NCBI GenBank assembly: GCA_902806565.1
Contig: CADCXA010000065.1
Span: 62,001 to 126,000 of the forward strand
DNA length: 64,000 bases
From: Hypoxylon rubiginosum
Taxonomy: Eukaryota > Ascomycota > Sordariomycetes > Xylariales > Hypoxylaceae
Direction of reading: 5' to 3'
Shown: positions 23,082 through 34,479 of the stretch, in pieces
Numbering within the stretch: the first letter of the stretch is position 1
Layout: every line of letters starts with the position of its first letter
The notes under the pieces: model-generated
The model's input: only the letters and a program-made list of their open reading frames with translations
Database searches by the model: none
Told to the model about the DNA's origin: nothing
Translations under genes and position numbers: made by a program

Positions 23082-25062
23082 TTATAGGGCTGAAAACACG
23101 AACAACTATACCGGAATGAGCCAACGCAAACGATATTGAGGTGGAGGGTCTTGATACTTACGTTATTCGTCGCAGCGATGGCGATGCTATCCTCGAAGGG
23201 GTGCCAACTCATATGCAGGATCTTCTTGTTAAAGTCGATCTGATCCGCATCCGTCTCTTTCCGCATCCTCTGTCCCTGGCCGGCTCCAGCCGCCGGACTA
23301 CCCGCACGCGACCCGCCCTTCTTACCGCCGTTGGTCGCTGTGGGGCTTGTCGACGGATTGATAGGAGTCGGGATGCCCACTTTCTTCGCTTTGAAGGCCG
23401 ACTTGTCTGCTTGTAAGACGACCTCGATCTCCTTCTCCGGATCTGACGGGTAAATCATGAAGTTGTTGTTATAGCTGCCAGTCATGACATTCTTGGCGTC
23501 GCCCGAAAAGACTACTTCAAACTTGTCGAAGATGCTGTCATTCTCATACGTGTCGCATAGACGCGGCCGCAGGTGCTCGTGGATGGGTATAGTCTTGACC
23601 GGCTGCCGCTCCATGTTGACGTCCCAAATTTTGACTGTAAGGTAGTCTCGGGATAGGATGTACCGGCCGTCATATGAGAAGCGCACGTCGGAGATGGACG
23701 AAATGATCTCGGAGAAGAAGGACCTGGACGATGGGTCTTCTTCCTGCTCGAAAACTATTGTGAAATTACCGTCAGCTTCAAAGCACGTCCTTATAAGCTA
23801 GGAGTGGATTAGAAAATCGTACGCTTGGCATGCTGATCGCAGAGAGCACTTTCCCGCATGTCTGCTAGCTTGATAGTTCCCTTCGAGCTCGCATACATAA
23901 ACCAATTACAGCTGATAGGGTGGAATTCGGCAGCAGTGATAACCTCGGTCAGCTCCTCCATATTTGCCGGCTTGATGTCGACAATGTTGAAGCTCTGATC
24001 CTGAATATTCAGGTTCCAGAGGTTGATTCGCAGATCGTCACTGCTGATGAAAGTCTCTCCGTCGCTATTGACCGAAATACTGTTGATGTGGTAAGCGTGG
24101 GCATTCGCGTACGTGCGTCGAGGGACCGCCGCGACCACGGTATCATGATGCGTCAGCCGTGGGAGCTTCAGCTCGCCCATGCTCTTGAAATGCGACTGCG
24201 GGATAGGTCTTGGTGCACCCCCTCCTACACCAGCTACATTGCCCGGTGTCAGATCCTGTGATAGGTTGTTCTCGGCTACCACTTTCAATGACTTCTCGAA
24301 GACCTTCCATAACTTGATCGTCTTGTCGTTGGTCGAGAGTAAGTAATGGGACGCATTTTGACGGCGGCACCACTTGATCTTGTTGATTTTCTCTTCGATC
24401 TCCAGAGACTTGAGATAGTCAAATTCGGGCTCGTGCGACTGGAACTCGGTGTGGAATTTGTATTCGCAGGTTTTTTTCTACAGGCGTTATCAGACTAAAC
24501 CGTTGTGCTAGAAGCGAAATTATGACAGCCTTGCACTAACCGTCTCGTTCCTTTCAAACAAAACTACCCGGCCGCCTTTGTCTCCCGTTGCTAGGTAATT
24601 ACCAGTATGATCGAATTCCACGGTCGATATGATGTCGGCTAATCGATCGATGTCAGCGATGGAACACCTACACGCCACTTCTGTCCATAAAATGAGGTCG
24701 GCGGGGGGGGGGGGGGGGGGGGGGGGGGTGGGGGGGGGGGGAGACTGGAGAATGGGGCCTAGAGGATATTGCAAGAGCTCTAAAAGTATTATGATTAGCA
24801 AGTTAGAGAACATACCTTCTGTGATATCCTCGACATCTCCCTTGTCACCGAAGCACCTAAAGTTGGAAGCAAGAGTCAGCAGCTTCTATCAAAAGAGTTG
24901 CGTATATGAGGACAAAACGGAAAATATGGCCAAGTTCCGAGCACGGCGCTGAGGAGTGGCGGCGGAACATGACAACTCGCCGGGATAGGAAGATGGTAGG
25001 ATCCTTCGTAAAACTTACTGGGTGAACTTCCAGGTGGGAGAGTTCGAATCTCCTTCCACCAT
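23082..25062 (-). CDS. CDC55: Protein phosphatase 2A regulatory B subunit (B55/PR55)
   Basis: B-type regulatory subunit that directs PP2A to substrates; it acts in mitotic exit, cytokinesis and morphogenesis. Minus-strand exons are 25019-25062, 24816-24856, 24541-24638, 23823-24477, 23162-23754 and 23082-23105, giving 484 residues. All joins restore family sequence: [68 protein letters not shown], and [20 protein letters not shown]. The fold is a seven-bladed WD40 propeller. [52 protein letters not shown] and [21 protein letters not shown] mark blades. A fungal insertion rich in Gly/Ala/Pro (about 415-450) sits before the last blade. The last coding exon is only 24 nt. Intron 2 contains a long G tract. 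Confidence 0.95.
24703..24741. repeat. Poly-G tract: 26 G, one T, 12 G
   Basis: Lies entirely inside intron 2 of CDC55 (24639-24815). Read on the coding strand it is a C tract about 60 nt before the acceptor. The exact length is liable to assembly error. Confidence 0.85.
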
Positions 25063-25710
25063 GTTTGTGATGGACGTCGGGTGAAGCTGCTTAAGCTCCG
25101 GCCCGTCTTGTAGTCTGAGGTGAAAGCGTGTAATGGGTGGCTGGGTTGGTATATCGCAGCCGCAGCTGGTAACGGCCAGGCGTCAGAAGACTGATACGCG
25201 ACTTGAGATGGCGATGGGTCGGGAACAACTCCAAGGTACGTGTACGTAATCACTGTTGGGGAAAAGGTGGGTTGGCAAAATGGAAACTGGAGCGGAAAGT
25301 ATGAAAGTGTGGTCGAGGCAAGTTGCTGTATGTATTGAGTATTGACGACGTGGTGGTGGAGAGATGCGGAAGGCCTAGGCTGATAGTGCACACGCTCCCA
25401 ACGGCAGTGCGGTCGGCGAGACGAAGGGATGAGGTGGAAGAGGTGGATGGGCTGGATGGGCTGAGGGAGATGGTGCCAGTCAATCAACGAGCGGTGCATA
25501 CGATACACGATCGAGGTAGTCGAGGTAGTCGAAGTATGTAGTCGAGGGAGTCGGAAGCACCCGCGGGCTATCAAGAGGTGGGGATAAAGGGCAAAAAGAA
25601 TACACGAGCCTTAGCTGCAAAATGACGGCAAGGCGAGGCGAGGCGTTGTCGGTGCAGGTGGTGAGTGATGCGATGATGTGAGTGTGGGTAGGTTCCTTGG
25701 TCCTTGGAAG

Positions 25711-25813
25711 CCTGTAACCCGTAGCCTGTAGCCCGTAGCTCTGTACTGTAGCCTGTAGTCTGTGGCCTGTAGTCTGTGGCCTGTAGCCTGTGGCCTGTAG
25801 TCTGTGGCCTGTA
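25711..25813. repeat. CCTGTAG/TCTGTGG heptanucleotide array
   Basis: About fourteen 7-bp units of CCTGTAG, TCTGTGG and close variants over about 100 bp. A shorter related array (CCTGTAACC) occurs at about 55538-55575. Confidence 0.88.
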
Positions 25814-27076
25814 AATTTACCTGCCTAAGATATAGGCGGATGCGCAAGGGTCTGTAGATGTACGAGTGTACGAGTTGTCTAGGTATGTTTTTAGAGGAGA
25901 GGCGATAGGTAATAGGCAGGTGGTAAGGATTGGTAAAGGTTGGAAAAGACGGTTGAAAGGTCGTGGATGCGTAGTCGGTTTATGTCAGTGCGGGCTTCCC
26001 GGCTTTGGTCCTAGCAGGTCTAGGTACTTGGGTACTACCCGTCATCCTAAGGCTGCTAAGATACATGCAGCGGGTAGGCATTTTAAGTTTTTAAGTACAG
26101 TTTACAAGAACATACAATCAACGATGTACATAATTGTAATAAAGGACGGATCTGACTGAAAGCTCTGCCTGAAAGCTCTGGCTATGTACATCCATTATTG
26201 GTAATTGTGAAATCAAATACTAGAAGCTTCCTTTGCAGCATTTCAACAATAGTCTCTTTCTATAGTATAGTATTGTTTGACATTGACATATGTAGTACAT
26301 ACATATACTGGACATTTTATTGTACCCTAAAAGTATATCAATATTATACGTTGTACTACACTGTTCTTCAGTGCGCTAAGTGTTAAGGTGGGGGCTTCAG
26401 GGCAAGACACCTTCTACCCCTCATACGTGATATACGTGACGACTCTTGGTCAAGTCTCGAGACCGGAGATCCTAGGAGCAAAGGTGACAAATAACTCAAG
26501 TCTCAAATCTTCGTTTATATTTTTTTTTCGAACACTTAACTACTTATATATCTCTATGTGTATGAGTATATATATTTACTACCTACATCAGCTGTTACAT
26601 CCACGGCACATAAAATGCCATAAACACATACTCGTATAATATAAGTACATACATGTATTTTAAATGCGTATATATGCACTTAGAAGCAGGAGGGGTGAAA
26701 CTAATGCATATAACACATCTAGTTAGATATTCATAGATATACATCTCATGATGCGATTGATGTCGTGGTGACCTCTTTGTAACCGAAATAGGAAGTGTCA
26801 CACGTGGCACGGTTTACATATCTTCCAACTTCTTTTTCTTCTAGGGGAACTTTTGTACTCTAAAAAAGAAGAAGAAGAAAAAGGGCACATACGAGATCGC
26901 CAATAGCAACAAGTGGACAGTATATCTTGGAAAGAAAGTATTCTTAATATATCTAGGTATATACATGCACGATGCAATGATGCCCAAGTATGTATAATTC
27001 TTTCATTTCCCTTCCCTAGCATGTTAGGTAGGCGAATATACACCTATAAATATTTATATAGGAGGTTAGAAGGCAT

Positions 27077-27140
27077 GATGTAGGTTATCTGTTAGGATGT
27101 AGGTTACCTGTTGTTAGGATGTAGGTTAGGATGTAGGTTC
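27077..27140. repeat. GGATGTAGGTTA imperfect tandem repeat
   Basis: Four GATGTAGGTT cores spaced by 12 to 24 bp. Confidence 0.85.
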
Positions 27141-27496
27141 GTTTTAGTCTTCACATGCTAAAATAAGTGCGTCTAGGCAGTAATAGATGCAGTGAAGTCG
27201 GAGATTCGAGAGGCCCCTCGCCTCCATTCCTCCCGTTTTCAGAGCCGAGCTTTACCGACCGTTTATCTCTAAATGCTTAGAATTTTATGTGTCTTGTAGA
27301 TCTATAGCCCATCGAAAGTTCATCCTTCAAGTATCGCTGGTAGGTTTCTTGTTTTCTCGGCGTATAAGGGTCCACGGTGGTAGCTACTTTCAGCTGCGCA
27401 GTTCCTTACCAAAGGCTTGCTTTGTCGCAGTCGGACCTCACGAGAGGCCATTTTCGAGTCACATCTGATATAGGCACAAGTCCAAGTCTAAATACG

Positions 27497-28492
27497 ATGA
27501 ATCGAGAGGGCGAGGAAGCAGCGTCAAAAGGGGAGATTAAGGGCAAGGGTAAAGATGTCGAGCGGAAAACGCCCTCTTCACCAACTAGACGGGATGGCTC
27601 AGCTTCTGTTGAAGCCAGCTCGGGCCTAACTTCAATCGTATCACGGCTAGGCGCATCCACGAGCAAACTGGCTAACGACATGATCCCGTGGAATCCTAAC
27701 AGTGGTCACATAGCTGATGCCTTGCCATCTCGAAAAGCCGAGTCATCTGGAGCCTCTCAGTACACTGGCACGAACGAAGCATCTTCCTATCGGAACAGCT
27801 CTACTCAGGCAATCGCTGACCGCACGTTCAAATCTTCCCCGGCGCAAGAGAGACGTGCAAATAGCGAATCAGACTTCTCCACGTTTCTAGACGGTACGAG
27901 CATACCAGAGGAAACGGAACCTGCGAGCACCGAATTATGTGGATACGAGCAGAGCCACGGACCTGGTGTATTCTCCTGGCAGACAGCGCAGACAGCGGCA
28001 ATCGCGCAGTCTGACGGAATGGACGTGGTCGATTTCCTCGACTCGGGGTGGTATAATGAGGTCGAGGACACAGCCATGATTCTGACAGACAACGAGCGGA
28101 TGATATTACGGCGCCGGCTTTTCGAAGACGGCGAGACGGAGAGCACCGCAGGGACTCGACAGATGAAGCAATGGGACAATGCTCTAAATTTTTTCCCAGG
28201 CCCCGGGCTAGATAGCTACAGCGTACAGGAATATGTCGACTTGTTCGGCACGTCAGATGTGGAAGAAGCTAAGGGTCTCTGGATCAATCAATGGCGAGGT
28301 GTGCTTTCGAACTACACAGACGAAGTTTGGGGAGACCTGAGTCCTCTGGTGAGCTTAGCCCGAGAAGAGGTTAGCCCTTCGAGACCTTCCGAGGACGCTT
28401 CACCATCGAAACTGAAAGCTCTGCGTAGGCTTCAGACAATATTGGCTCACGTTCGGGGCGTACAAGAGCGTGGCGGGGGTTTTGAAGAGTAA
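27497..28492 (+). CDS. Uncharacterised fungal protein, mostly disordered with one acidic helical region
   Basis: Single-exon frame of 331 residues. The chosen start is the first in-frame ATG (MNREGEEAASKGEIKGKGKDVER); the frame is open further upstream without an ATG, so an upstream spliced exon cannot be excluded. Residues 1-150 are polar and low in order, with KTPSSPTRRDGS-type phospho-site sequence. From about 155 to 310 there is ordered, aromatic and acidic sequence: GPGVFSWQTAQTAAIAQSDG, VVDFLDSGWYNEVED, LTDNERMILRRRLF, YVDLFGTSDVEEAKGLWINQW and NYTDEVWGDLSPLVSLA. These look like conserved helices of an ascomycete-specific family. The end, LKALRRLQTILAHVRGVQ, is a basic amphipathic helix. 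No known domain is recognised and no function is proposed. Confidence 0.75.
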   Translation: MNREGEEAASKGEIKGKGKDVERKTPSSPTRRDGSASVEASSGLTSIVSRLGASTSKLANDMIPWNPNSGHIADALPSRKAESSGASQYTGTNEASSYRNSSTQAIADRTFKSSPAQERRANSESDFSTFLDGTSIPEETEPASTELCGYEQSHGPGVFSWQTAQTAAIAQSDGMDVVDFLDSGWYNEVEDTAMILTDNERMILRRRLFEDGETESTAGTRQMKQWDNALNFFPGPGLDSYSVQEYVDLFGTSDVEEAKGLWINQWRGVLSNYTDEVWGDLSPLVSLAREEVSPSRPSEDASPSKLKALRRLQTILAHVRGVQERGGGFEE

Positions 28493-29172
28493 AGAAGAAG
28501 AACAGTGATGATGATAATAATATGTAGGTAGATTTCAAGGTAACTCTCTCTTGCATTATGTACATACCTCATACATATATCTAGTATGTATAAAGAGACG
28601 AGAGTGTAGGTAAAGAACACATCGGTAGATGATAACCTCCCCTCCGGAAACCAGAGCTTTGGTATGTATACAACTGCACGCAATGCACCCTGAAAGGGCT
28701 TCAAGGCCACCGCACCAACTACAAAGAGCGAGCTCAAGTATAGCGTCTTTACATTATACACCTCTCTTATAGTCTCTTACAGTATTTACTATCTACTTGC
28801 CTAGACCGTATCTGCGGCCACGAACAATGCTTTGGTGTTGCCATCCGGGGCCGACTCCCTATAGTATAGTATACTGTGGTCATTGATAGAGTCAGTCGCA
28901 TATTATTTATTCATATAAGTAATAATGATGATGATAATAAAAATAAATAAAATACCCGAGTTGAAAATAAAAAGGCTTCATTCATGATATGTATCCATAA
29001 TAATCCAAACCCACGTTGGAATGATGGAACTTGAAGCTATCCCAATAGGTATTTTGTCTGGCTTGACGGGATTACCCCTGATTGGACGGGGTGACGAAAT
29101 AAATATGGAGTCTTGAGCTGACTTTGCAATGCATCAAGTACAACGTACCAAAGTGAGGCAACATGTATGCAC

Positions 29173-29405
29173 AAGGTACGGAACGCGCTTTCAAAAGTTC
29201 TTTCCACAGTATTACCACCAGTGCGCGTACTGTCACTTTTACTGTGCTAAGCCGCAGCTGTGAGCAGCTGGCTGAGAGCTGGCAGCCAGCTGTCTGCAGC
29301 TGGGCTGAGGCTGCTGTCAGCTGGCGCTGTATACTGTACAAATGTACTGTATCACACTGTCAATAACACTGTGGGAAAAACTTTTGAAAGCGCGTTCCGT
29401 ACCTT
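29173..29405. mobile_element. MITE-like element with 38-bp terminal inverted repeats
   Basis: Arms at 29173-29210 and 29368-29405 are inverse complements with 36 of 38 positions matching; both begin AAGGTACGGAACGCGCTTTC. The 157-bp core has no coding capacity. Several ACTGT/ACAGT motifs lie just inside both arms, as in subterminal repeats of hAT- or Mutator-type elements. The centre (29253-29324) is a CAGCTG-rich self-complementary stretch, so the whole unit can fold as a long hairpin. A clear target-site duplication was not found: flanks read TATGCAC on the left and AGCCCTT on the right. The transposon superfamily is therefore unassigned. Confidence 0.7.
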
Positions 29406-29550
29406 AGCCCTTAGCTGTGCATGAAAATGCAATAATAGGCCTGGTATGGGGGATATGGGGATATGGAACTTTAGCTCTTGACGTTTCCATATTTTTTCAA
29501 CTCTTCCAGTTGTCTTTGCACATGCACCCACCGCGACACATCAGCAATTC

Positions 29551-29615
29551 TTTTCTCTCACTCTCTCTTTTCTCTACTCCCTACTCCCATTAGAGTCCAG
29601 TCCTTCCTCTTCCCT
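29551..29615 (+). promoter_or_regulatory. Pyrimidine-rich promoter tract of DNM1
   Basis: A CT-dominated block (TTTCTCTCACTCTCTCTTTT and following) about 230-290 bp before the DNM1 ATG, in the usual place of a fungal core-promoter CT block. Function inferred from position. Confidence 0.35.
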
Positions 29616-29839
29616 ACCTTACTCGCCGTACTGCGTCGTGCCTAATCTTCGTGCTCCCTGGGCCGGAGCTCACCTTATCGGTTGCATACGCGATCCTTGT
29701 CGAACGTGGATAGATCGGTTCCTAACCACGCTTGTTGCCGGCGAAGAGGACCGTAGACGTAGGAGGAGAAGCACGGGAGAAGCCAACTTCTATCGGGGTC
29801 TACCACGCCAGAAGCTAGTGAGAGCTCCTCGACTTCGTT

Positions 29840-32461
29840 ATGGCCTCACTAGGAGACGATCTGTTGCGGATCGTGAACCAGCTTCAGGACCTAGTTTTCA
29901 ATACCATTGGCACAGATTCTCTCGACCTACCTCAAATCGTACGTCGTGCGGCCCCCCCCCCCTAAAGCCTCTCTAATCCCCCCATGATCCTGAGTTCCTT
30001 ACTCGTGCGCCTGCTTACATCCTTGATCACCGTAGGTCGTCGTCGGGTCCCAATCTGCTGGCAAGTCTTCGGTGCTCGAGAACATCGTTGGCCGTGACTT
30101 CTTACCTCGCGGGAGCGGTATCGTCACTCGCCGTCCCCTAATTCTACAATTAATCAACGTTGAGGAGGACCCATCGGAACCAGACCTGCATGCGGCCTAT
30201 AGGAATCCCACGCAGGCACGTCGCTCCGAATGGGCTGAGTTTCACCATATACCCGGCCGAAAGTTTACAGATTTTGGAGACGTCAAGCGGGAGATTGAGA
30301 ACGAGACCTCGCGTGTTGCCGGCAGCAATAAGGGCATCAACAGGCAGCCCATTAATCTGAAAATCTACTCTCCGCATGTCCTCAACTTAACTCTAGTTGA
30401 TCTGCCGGGCTTGACCAAAGTATGATTCCCTGGCCGAAGAGACGACTTGATTGAAGTGACTGACTCGCGTATAATAGGTTCCTATCGGCGATCAACCTGC
30501 CGATATCGAGAAACAAACTCGAACCCTCATTTCAGAATACATTGCGAAGCCCAACAGCATCATTCTCGCTGTCTCCCCTGCGAATGTCGATATTGTTAAC
30601 TCGGAAGCTCTGAAGCTTGCCCGGCATGTCGATCCACTGGGCCGGCGAACGATCGGGGTTCTCACCAAGGTCGATTTAATGGACCATGGCACAAACGCGT
30701 TGGATATCCTCTCCGGCCGAGTCTACCCACTAAAGCTGGGCTTCATCGGAGTTGTCAATCGGTCTCAGCAAGATATTCAGGGCAACCGACCCATGGATGA
30801 AGCCCTCAAGGCGGAAACCGAATTTTTTCGACACCATCCTGCCTACCGGAACATTTCGATGCGATGCGGAACACAGTACTTAGCTAAGACTTTGAACCAG
30901 ACTCTGATGTCACATATCCGAGAGCGTCTGCCGGACATTAAGGCACGTCTCAACACGTTGATGGGGCAGACTCAGCAGGAGCTCGCTAGCTACGGTGACA
31001 TGCACTTTAGTGGAAAGGAGCATCGAGGGTCTATGATTCTTCAGCTTATGACCCGATTTGCCACATCTTTCATCTCGTCTATCGACGGCACCTCTACAGA
31101 AATATCGACAAAAGAGCTATCCGGAGGCGCACGGATCTACTACATATTCAACTCGGTATTCGGGAGTGCCTTGGAGTCGATCGATCCTACTTCTAATCTT
31201 TCCGCTCTTGATATTCGAACCGCTATTCGCAACTCGACTGGACCCCGTCCCAGCCTCTTCGTACCGGAAATGGCCTTCGACTTACTTGTCAAGCCACAGA
31301 TCAAGCTTCTCGAGCTTCCAAGTCAACGATGCGTCGAACTAGTCTACGAAGAGCTGATTAAAATATGCCATACATGCGGCTCAACAGAACTCTCCCGATT
31401 CCCAAGACTGCAAGCCAAGCTCATCGAAGTTGTGTCAGATCTCCTGAGGGAACGGCTCGGACCGGCATCGTCTTATGTTGAATCCCTCATCGCCATCCAG
31501 CGAGCATACATCAATACGAACCATCCCAATTTCCTAGGAGCCGCCGCTGCGATGAGCCATGTGGTCAGCAACAAACAAGATCGCGAGAGGAAGAGATTGA
31601 TACAGGAAGAGCGGGATCGACGGGAGAAAAAGCGACTGAAGGAGATTGGTGCGAATGGAACCGAGGCCCCAGAGGACGAGGAAGACCCTGGCCACGAGAA
31701 AGGCGATGCGCTTCAGTCGCGCAAACAGGGAGCGAACGGATCCCGAAGTATGTCACCTCCTATTCGTGAAAATGGTTCACCGAGTATTACGGCTATCATG
31801 AACGGCGCACGTTCGAATTCGCCGAGCCGATTCAATCCCCAAACCATTGGGACTGCCCGGGATTCGTTTTTGAATTACTTCTTCGGTAAGGACGGCAGCG
31901 TGCAGCCTTCGGGGGCTGGCGTTCCTTCTTCGCTTCCGCGCCATGTTAGCCAGGGCGTAGAGCCCTCTTTTAGTCAAAGCATCCGGCGAAGCGAAGACAA
32001 ACTAACTCATCGACCTGCACTCTCCTCGTCGTTGATACGCGAGGAGGAGAGCCCCAAAGCTGCCGGGTTTGGCTTCGGGTCGCTGCCGGTAAAGTTGCTC
32101 CTTTAGATGCTGCCTCGCTTCCTTGTTCCTGCTGACCTTTAACCTCTAGGGCGATAGTGTAGAACCGGCTCTGAGCGAGCGCGAAGCTATGGAGACGGAA
32201 CTCATCCGGGCGCTCATATCCTCATATTTCAACATCGTTCGCGAGTCCATCGCTGATCAAGTGCCGAAGGCAGTCATGCACTTGCTGGTCAACCATTGTA
32301 AGGATGTCGTACAGAACAGGCTTGTCAGTGAGCTCTACAAGGAAACACTTTTCGAAGAGCTTCTCTACGAAGATGACGCGGTCAAGAAGGACCGTGAAAA
32401 GTGCGAGAAGCTGCTGCAAACCTACCGAGAGGCAGCTAAAATCATTGGGGAGGTGTTATAA
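29840..32461 (+). CDS. DNM1: Dynamin-related GTPase DNM1 (mitochondrial and peroxisomal fission)
   Basis: Self-assembling GTPase that wraps and divides mitochondria and peroxisomes. Exons are 29840-29938, 30036-30419, 30478-32088 and 32150-32461, giving 801 residues. Start [24 protein letters not shown] is typical of Dnm1/Drp1 and not of Vps1. GTPase motifs: P-loop GSQSAGKSS (37-45), switch 1 region [12 protein letters not shown] (155-158), and TKVD (224-227). The middle/stalk domain follows (about 320-530). A disordered insert B (about 545-698) contains SMSPP and a hydrophobic island, [12 protein letters not shown], in the position used by fungal Dnm1 to bind the Mdv1/Fis1 adaptor. The GTPase effector domain is exon 4 (699-801). 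Intron 1 has a run of 12 C starting 13 nt after the donor. A MITE-like element lies 435 bp upstream. Confidence 0.95.
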
Positions 32462-33140
32462 TAGGAATAGGGGCTCGCTACTTACTTTGTACTAGGACTC
32501 CGGGCTATTTGAACACAGGAAAGGAATTGGGGGTTTCTTCTTTGTTTTAGAGAATGCGACGTCTGATTTGCTTTCTGTATGATTAGACGAAGGTCACTTC
32601 TCGGTGGCCAGCCTCACCCGCATTCCAAGAGGGTTATAGGCTGCTGATTTGCTTGGTGTATCTGGACACAAGCGGACGGGGTCGGATCGACATACTCGGA
32701 GCGCGCATTGTACATATAGCCGCAACCATGCTACTCTTCCATGTCTAGTATATCCACTAACACGCTGGCATCGCCTTAAATGATCTCCTCCTGTCTACAA
32801 TGGTTCTTGCGGTTGATGGTAGATATCAGGGTTAACAAGTACATTATGTAGATAGGGATAGCTAGAATATACGATGCACGACACACGCCGTACGCGACGC
32901 GACGGCGACTGACCATAGGTAATTCATTAGCAGCAGGTGGTGAACGGAAGAGCGCACGTCATCTGATACCGATGGAATAGTTTACACAGTTTCTTCCCGT
33001 GCAAGTCTAACGTCTCCCCTCTCCACTCGGGAAGCAAGTCATGTAGGTTAGAATGAATTTCTTATTGATTGGGGGTATCGTCTTTGCTATGTCGCCATTA
33101 GACCCTTGGAGATTCATGATATATTTGCAATCATGCGGGC
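32462..33140. other. Convergent intergenic region (DNM1 / RNA1)
   Basis: 3' flanks of both genes. No gene, array or RNA gene recognised. Confidence 0.55.
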
Positions 33141-34479
33141 TTAGATGCCGGTTTGCTCCAACTTCTCAGCTAGCGCGTCAACCTCGTCGTCCTTTAGCTG
33201 GACTGTAGGTTCTTCTTGGGCCTCCTCAGCTTCCTTAATCAGTTTCTCAGCCTTCGCTTCGGAGGAAACATCATCTTCCTCTTCCTCTTCTTCTTCCTCC
33301 TCCTCCTCCTCATCCGAATCCAGTTCCTCAAGGTCGCTCAAGCTATCAACACCCCAAGTGTCTTCGTCAATAACGTCACCGCCATGCTTTTCCTTTCTGT
33401 CGTCTAGTAGCTCTTGGAGAGCCAGAACAGATTCGTCGTCCTCCGAGAACTTGTTGCCGTTCAGTTCAATCCTCTTCAGCGCCGGGAGGCCATCCTTCGC
33501 CGCAGATGCGAAACCTTTGACTCCTGCGGAGGTGATGTCGTTGTACTGTAGGCGAAGTATCTCCAGCTTTCGGTTCTGGCCCTTAGCAAGTGCATCAGCA
33601 AAGAGAATTCCGCCCTTGGCACCAAGTAGTGAGTCGCCAATGCCGAGTTCTCGTATATCGGCCCAGAGCGGGACAACCTTGGCCAGTGCTCTTGCACCCT
33701 TGATAGTGAAGGTGTTGTCCTGCAAGTCCAAAACCTTTAGCTCGGTTGCCCGGTTCAAACCAGCCGTGAGTAGCTGCTCGATGCCTTCTTGTCGAATACC
33801 ATTCTGAACCATCTTCACTTCCTTCACCTTGCTATGAAGACTAAAAGCCTTGGCCCAGGCAAGCATGCTCCCATTCTCCAGTCGGTTGCGACCACAGATG
33901 ACCGTCTCCAGATAAGGCACTTCCTGTCCGGCCTTCCTGGCTTCCTCCTTCTTTGCGTGAAGCTTGGAAAGGGCGTCGGCGATGAGTATGCCGGCATGGG
34001 GTCCCAGCCCGTTGTTGTTGAGGTATAGGTGCTGGAGCGGGACGTGGCTCGACAAGAAAGCAACCAAGGGGGCCTGCGTGTTGAGACCAAAGGCATTATC
34101 GTTCAGGTTGATAGTGCGGAGGTTGGGTAGATTGAGGATGGAGGTAAGCAGAGACGAGAGAGCCTCGGGGATTTCGTTCAGTAGGCGGCCGGTGAAGATG
34201 TCGGCTAGGTTTGCGATCTATAACGTTAGATAACAAGGTGTTGGCAAGCTTCTCGGTTGTTTGCTCACTGAAATGCAATCTTACCTTTAAGGATTTCTTG
34301 GTGGCGAGTACCTCTCCCAGGAGCTTACAGGCCTCGACACCCAAAGTGTTTCCTAGAATGCGCACCTCCTCAACGTCGTCCATAGCTCGTAGCGGACCTA
34401 TATGGGCTTCTAGGTCCTGAGCAGTGTCGATCTTGAGGACTCTCCCCTCGAGGGAGAAGACCTTATCGGGGGAAGCCAT
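33141..34479 (-). CDS. RNA1: Ran GTPase-activating protein 1
   Basis: Cytoplasmic RanGAP that stimulates GTP hydrolysis by Ran/Gsp1 and so sets the direction of nuclear transport. Minus-strand exons are 34285-34479 and 33141-34217, giving 423 residues. Leucine-rich repeats fill most of the protein: VEEVRILGNTLGVEACKLLGEVL, LRTINLNDNAFG, LQHLYLNNNGLGPHAGILIADAL, LKVLDLQDNTFTIKGARALA and LEILRLQYNDITSAGVKGFA. The tail has the RanGAP acidic block (SDEEEEEEEEEEEEDD). The start MASPDKVFSLEGRVLKIDTAQDL matches the family start. An in-frame ATG lies 183 bases upstream (34660-34662) and would add 61 Asn/Ser-rich residues, probably leader sequence. The gene is convergent with DNM1 and divergent from the F-box gene. 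Confidence 0.95.

Larger units (their letters stand above)
25063..27496. other. Long divergent intergenic region (CDC55 / 27497 gene)
   Basis: About 2.4 kb. It holds the CDC55 leader (25063-25600), two tandem arrays (listed separately), then AT-rich sequence with TATATA and TACATATGTA words (26200-27060). No convincing protein or RNA gene found; the open frames here lack coding character. Confidence 0.55.
28493..29839. other. Intergenic region with a MITE-like element and the DNM1 promoter
   Basis: Begins with 3' flank and AT-rich sequence including a GATGATGATAATAA run at about 28924-28950. Carries the inverted-repeat element at 29173-29405. The last 400 bases are the DNM1 promoter with a CT-rich tract. 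Confidence 0.6.

Noticed and set aside
25019..25062. tRNA-like string AGTTCGAATC followed by CCACC
   Set aside because: It is the first coding exon of CDC55 read on the other strand ([13 protein letters not shown]); no cloverleaf can be drawn.
24876..25574. 232-codon minus-strand open frame over the CDC55 5' region
   Set aside because: It overlaps CDC55 exon 1 in another frame and has Ser/Pro/His-rich composition typical of leader sequence; no family signal.
33145..33807. 220-codon open frame on the plus strand opposite RNA1
   Set aside because: Poly-Ser translation is the complement of the acidic RanGAP tail; not an independent gene.
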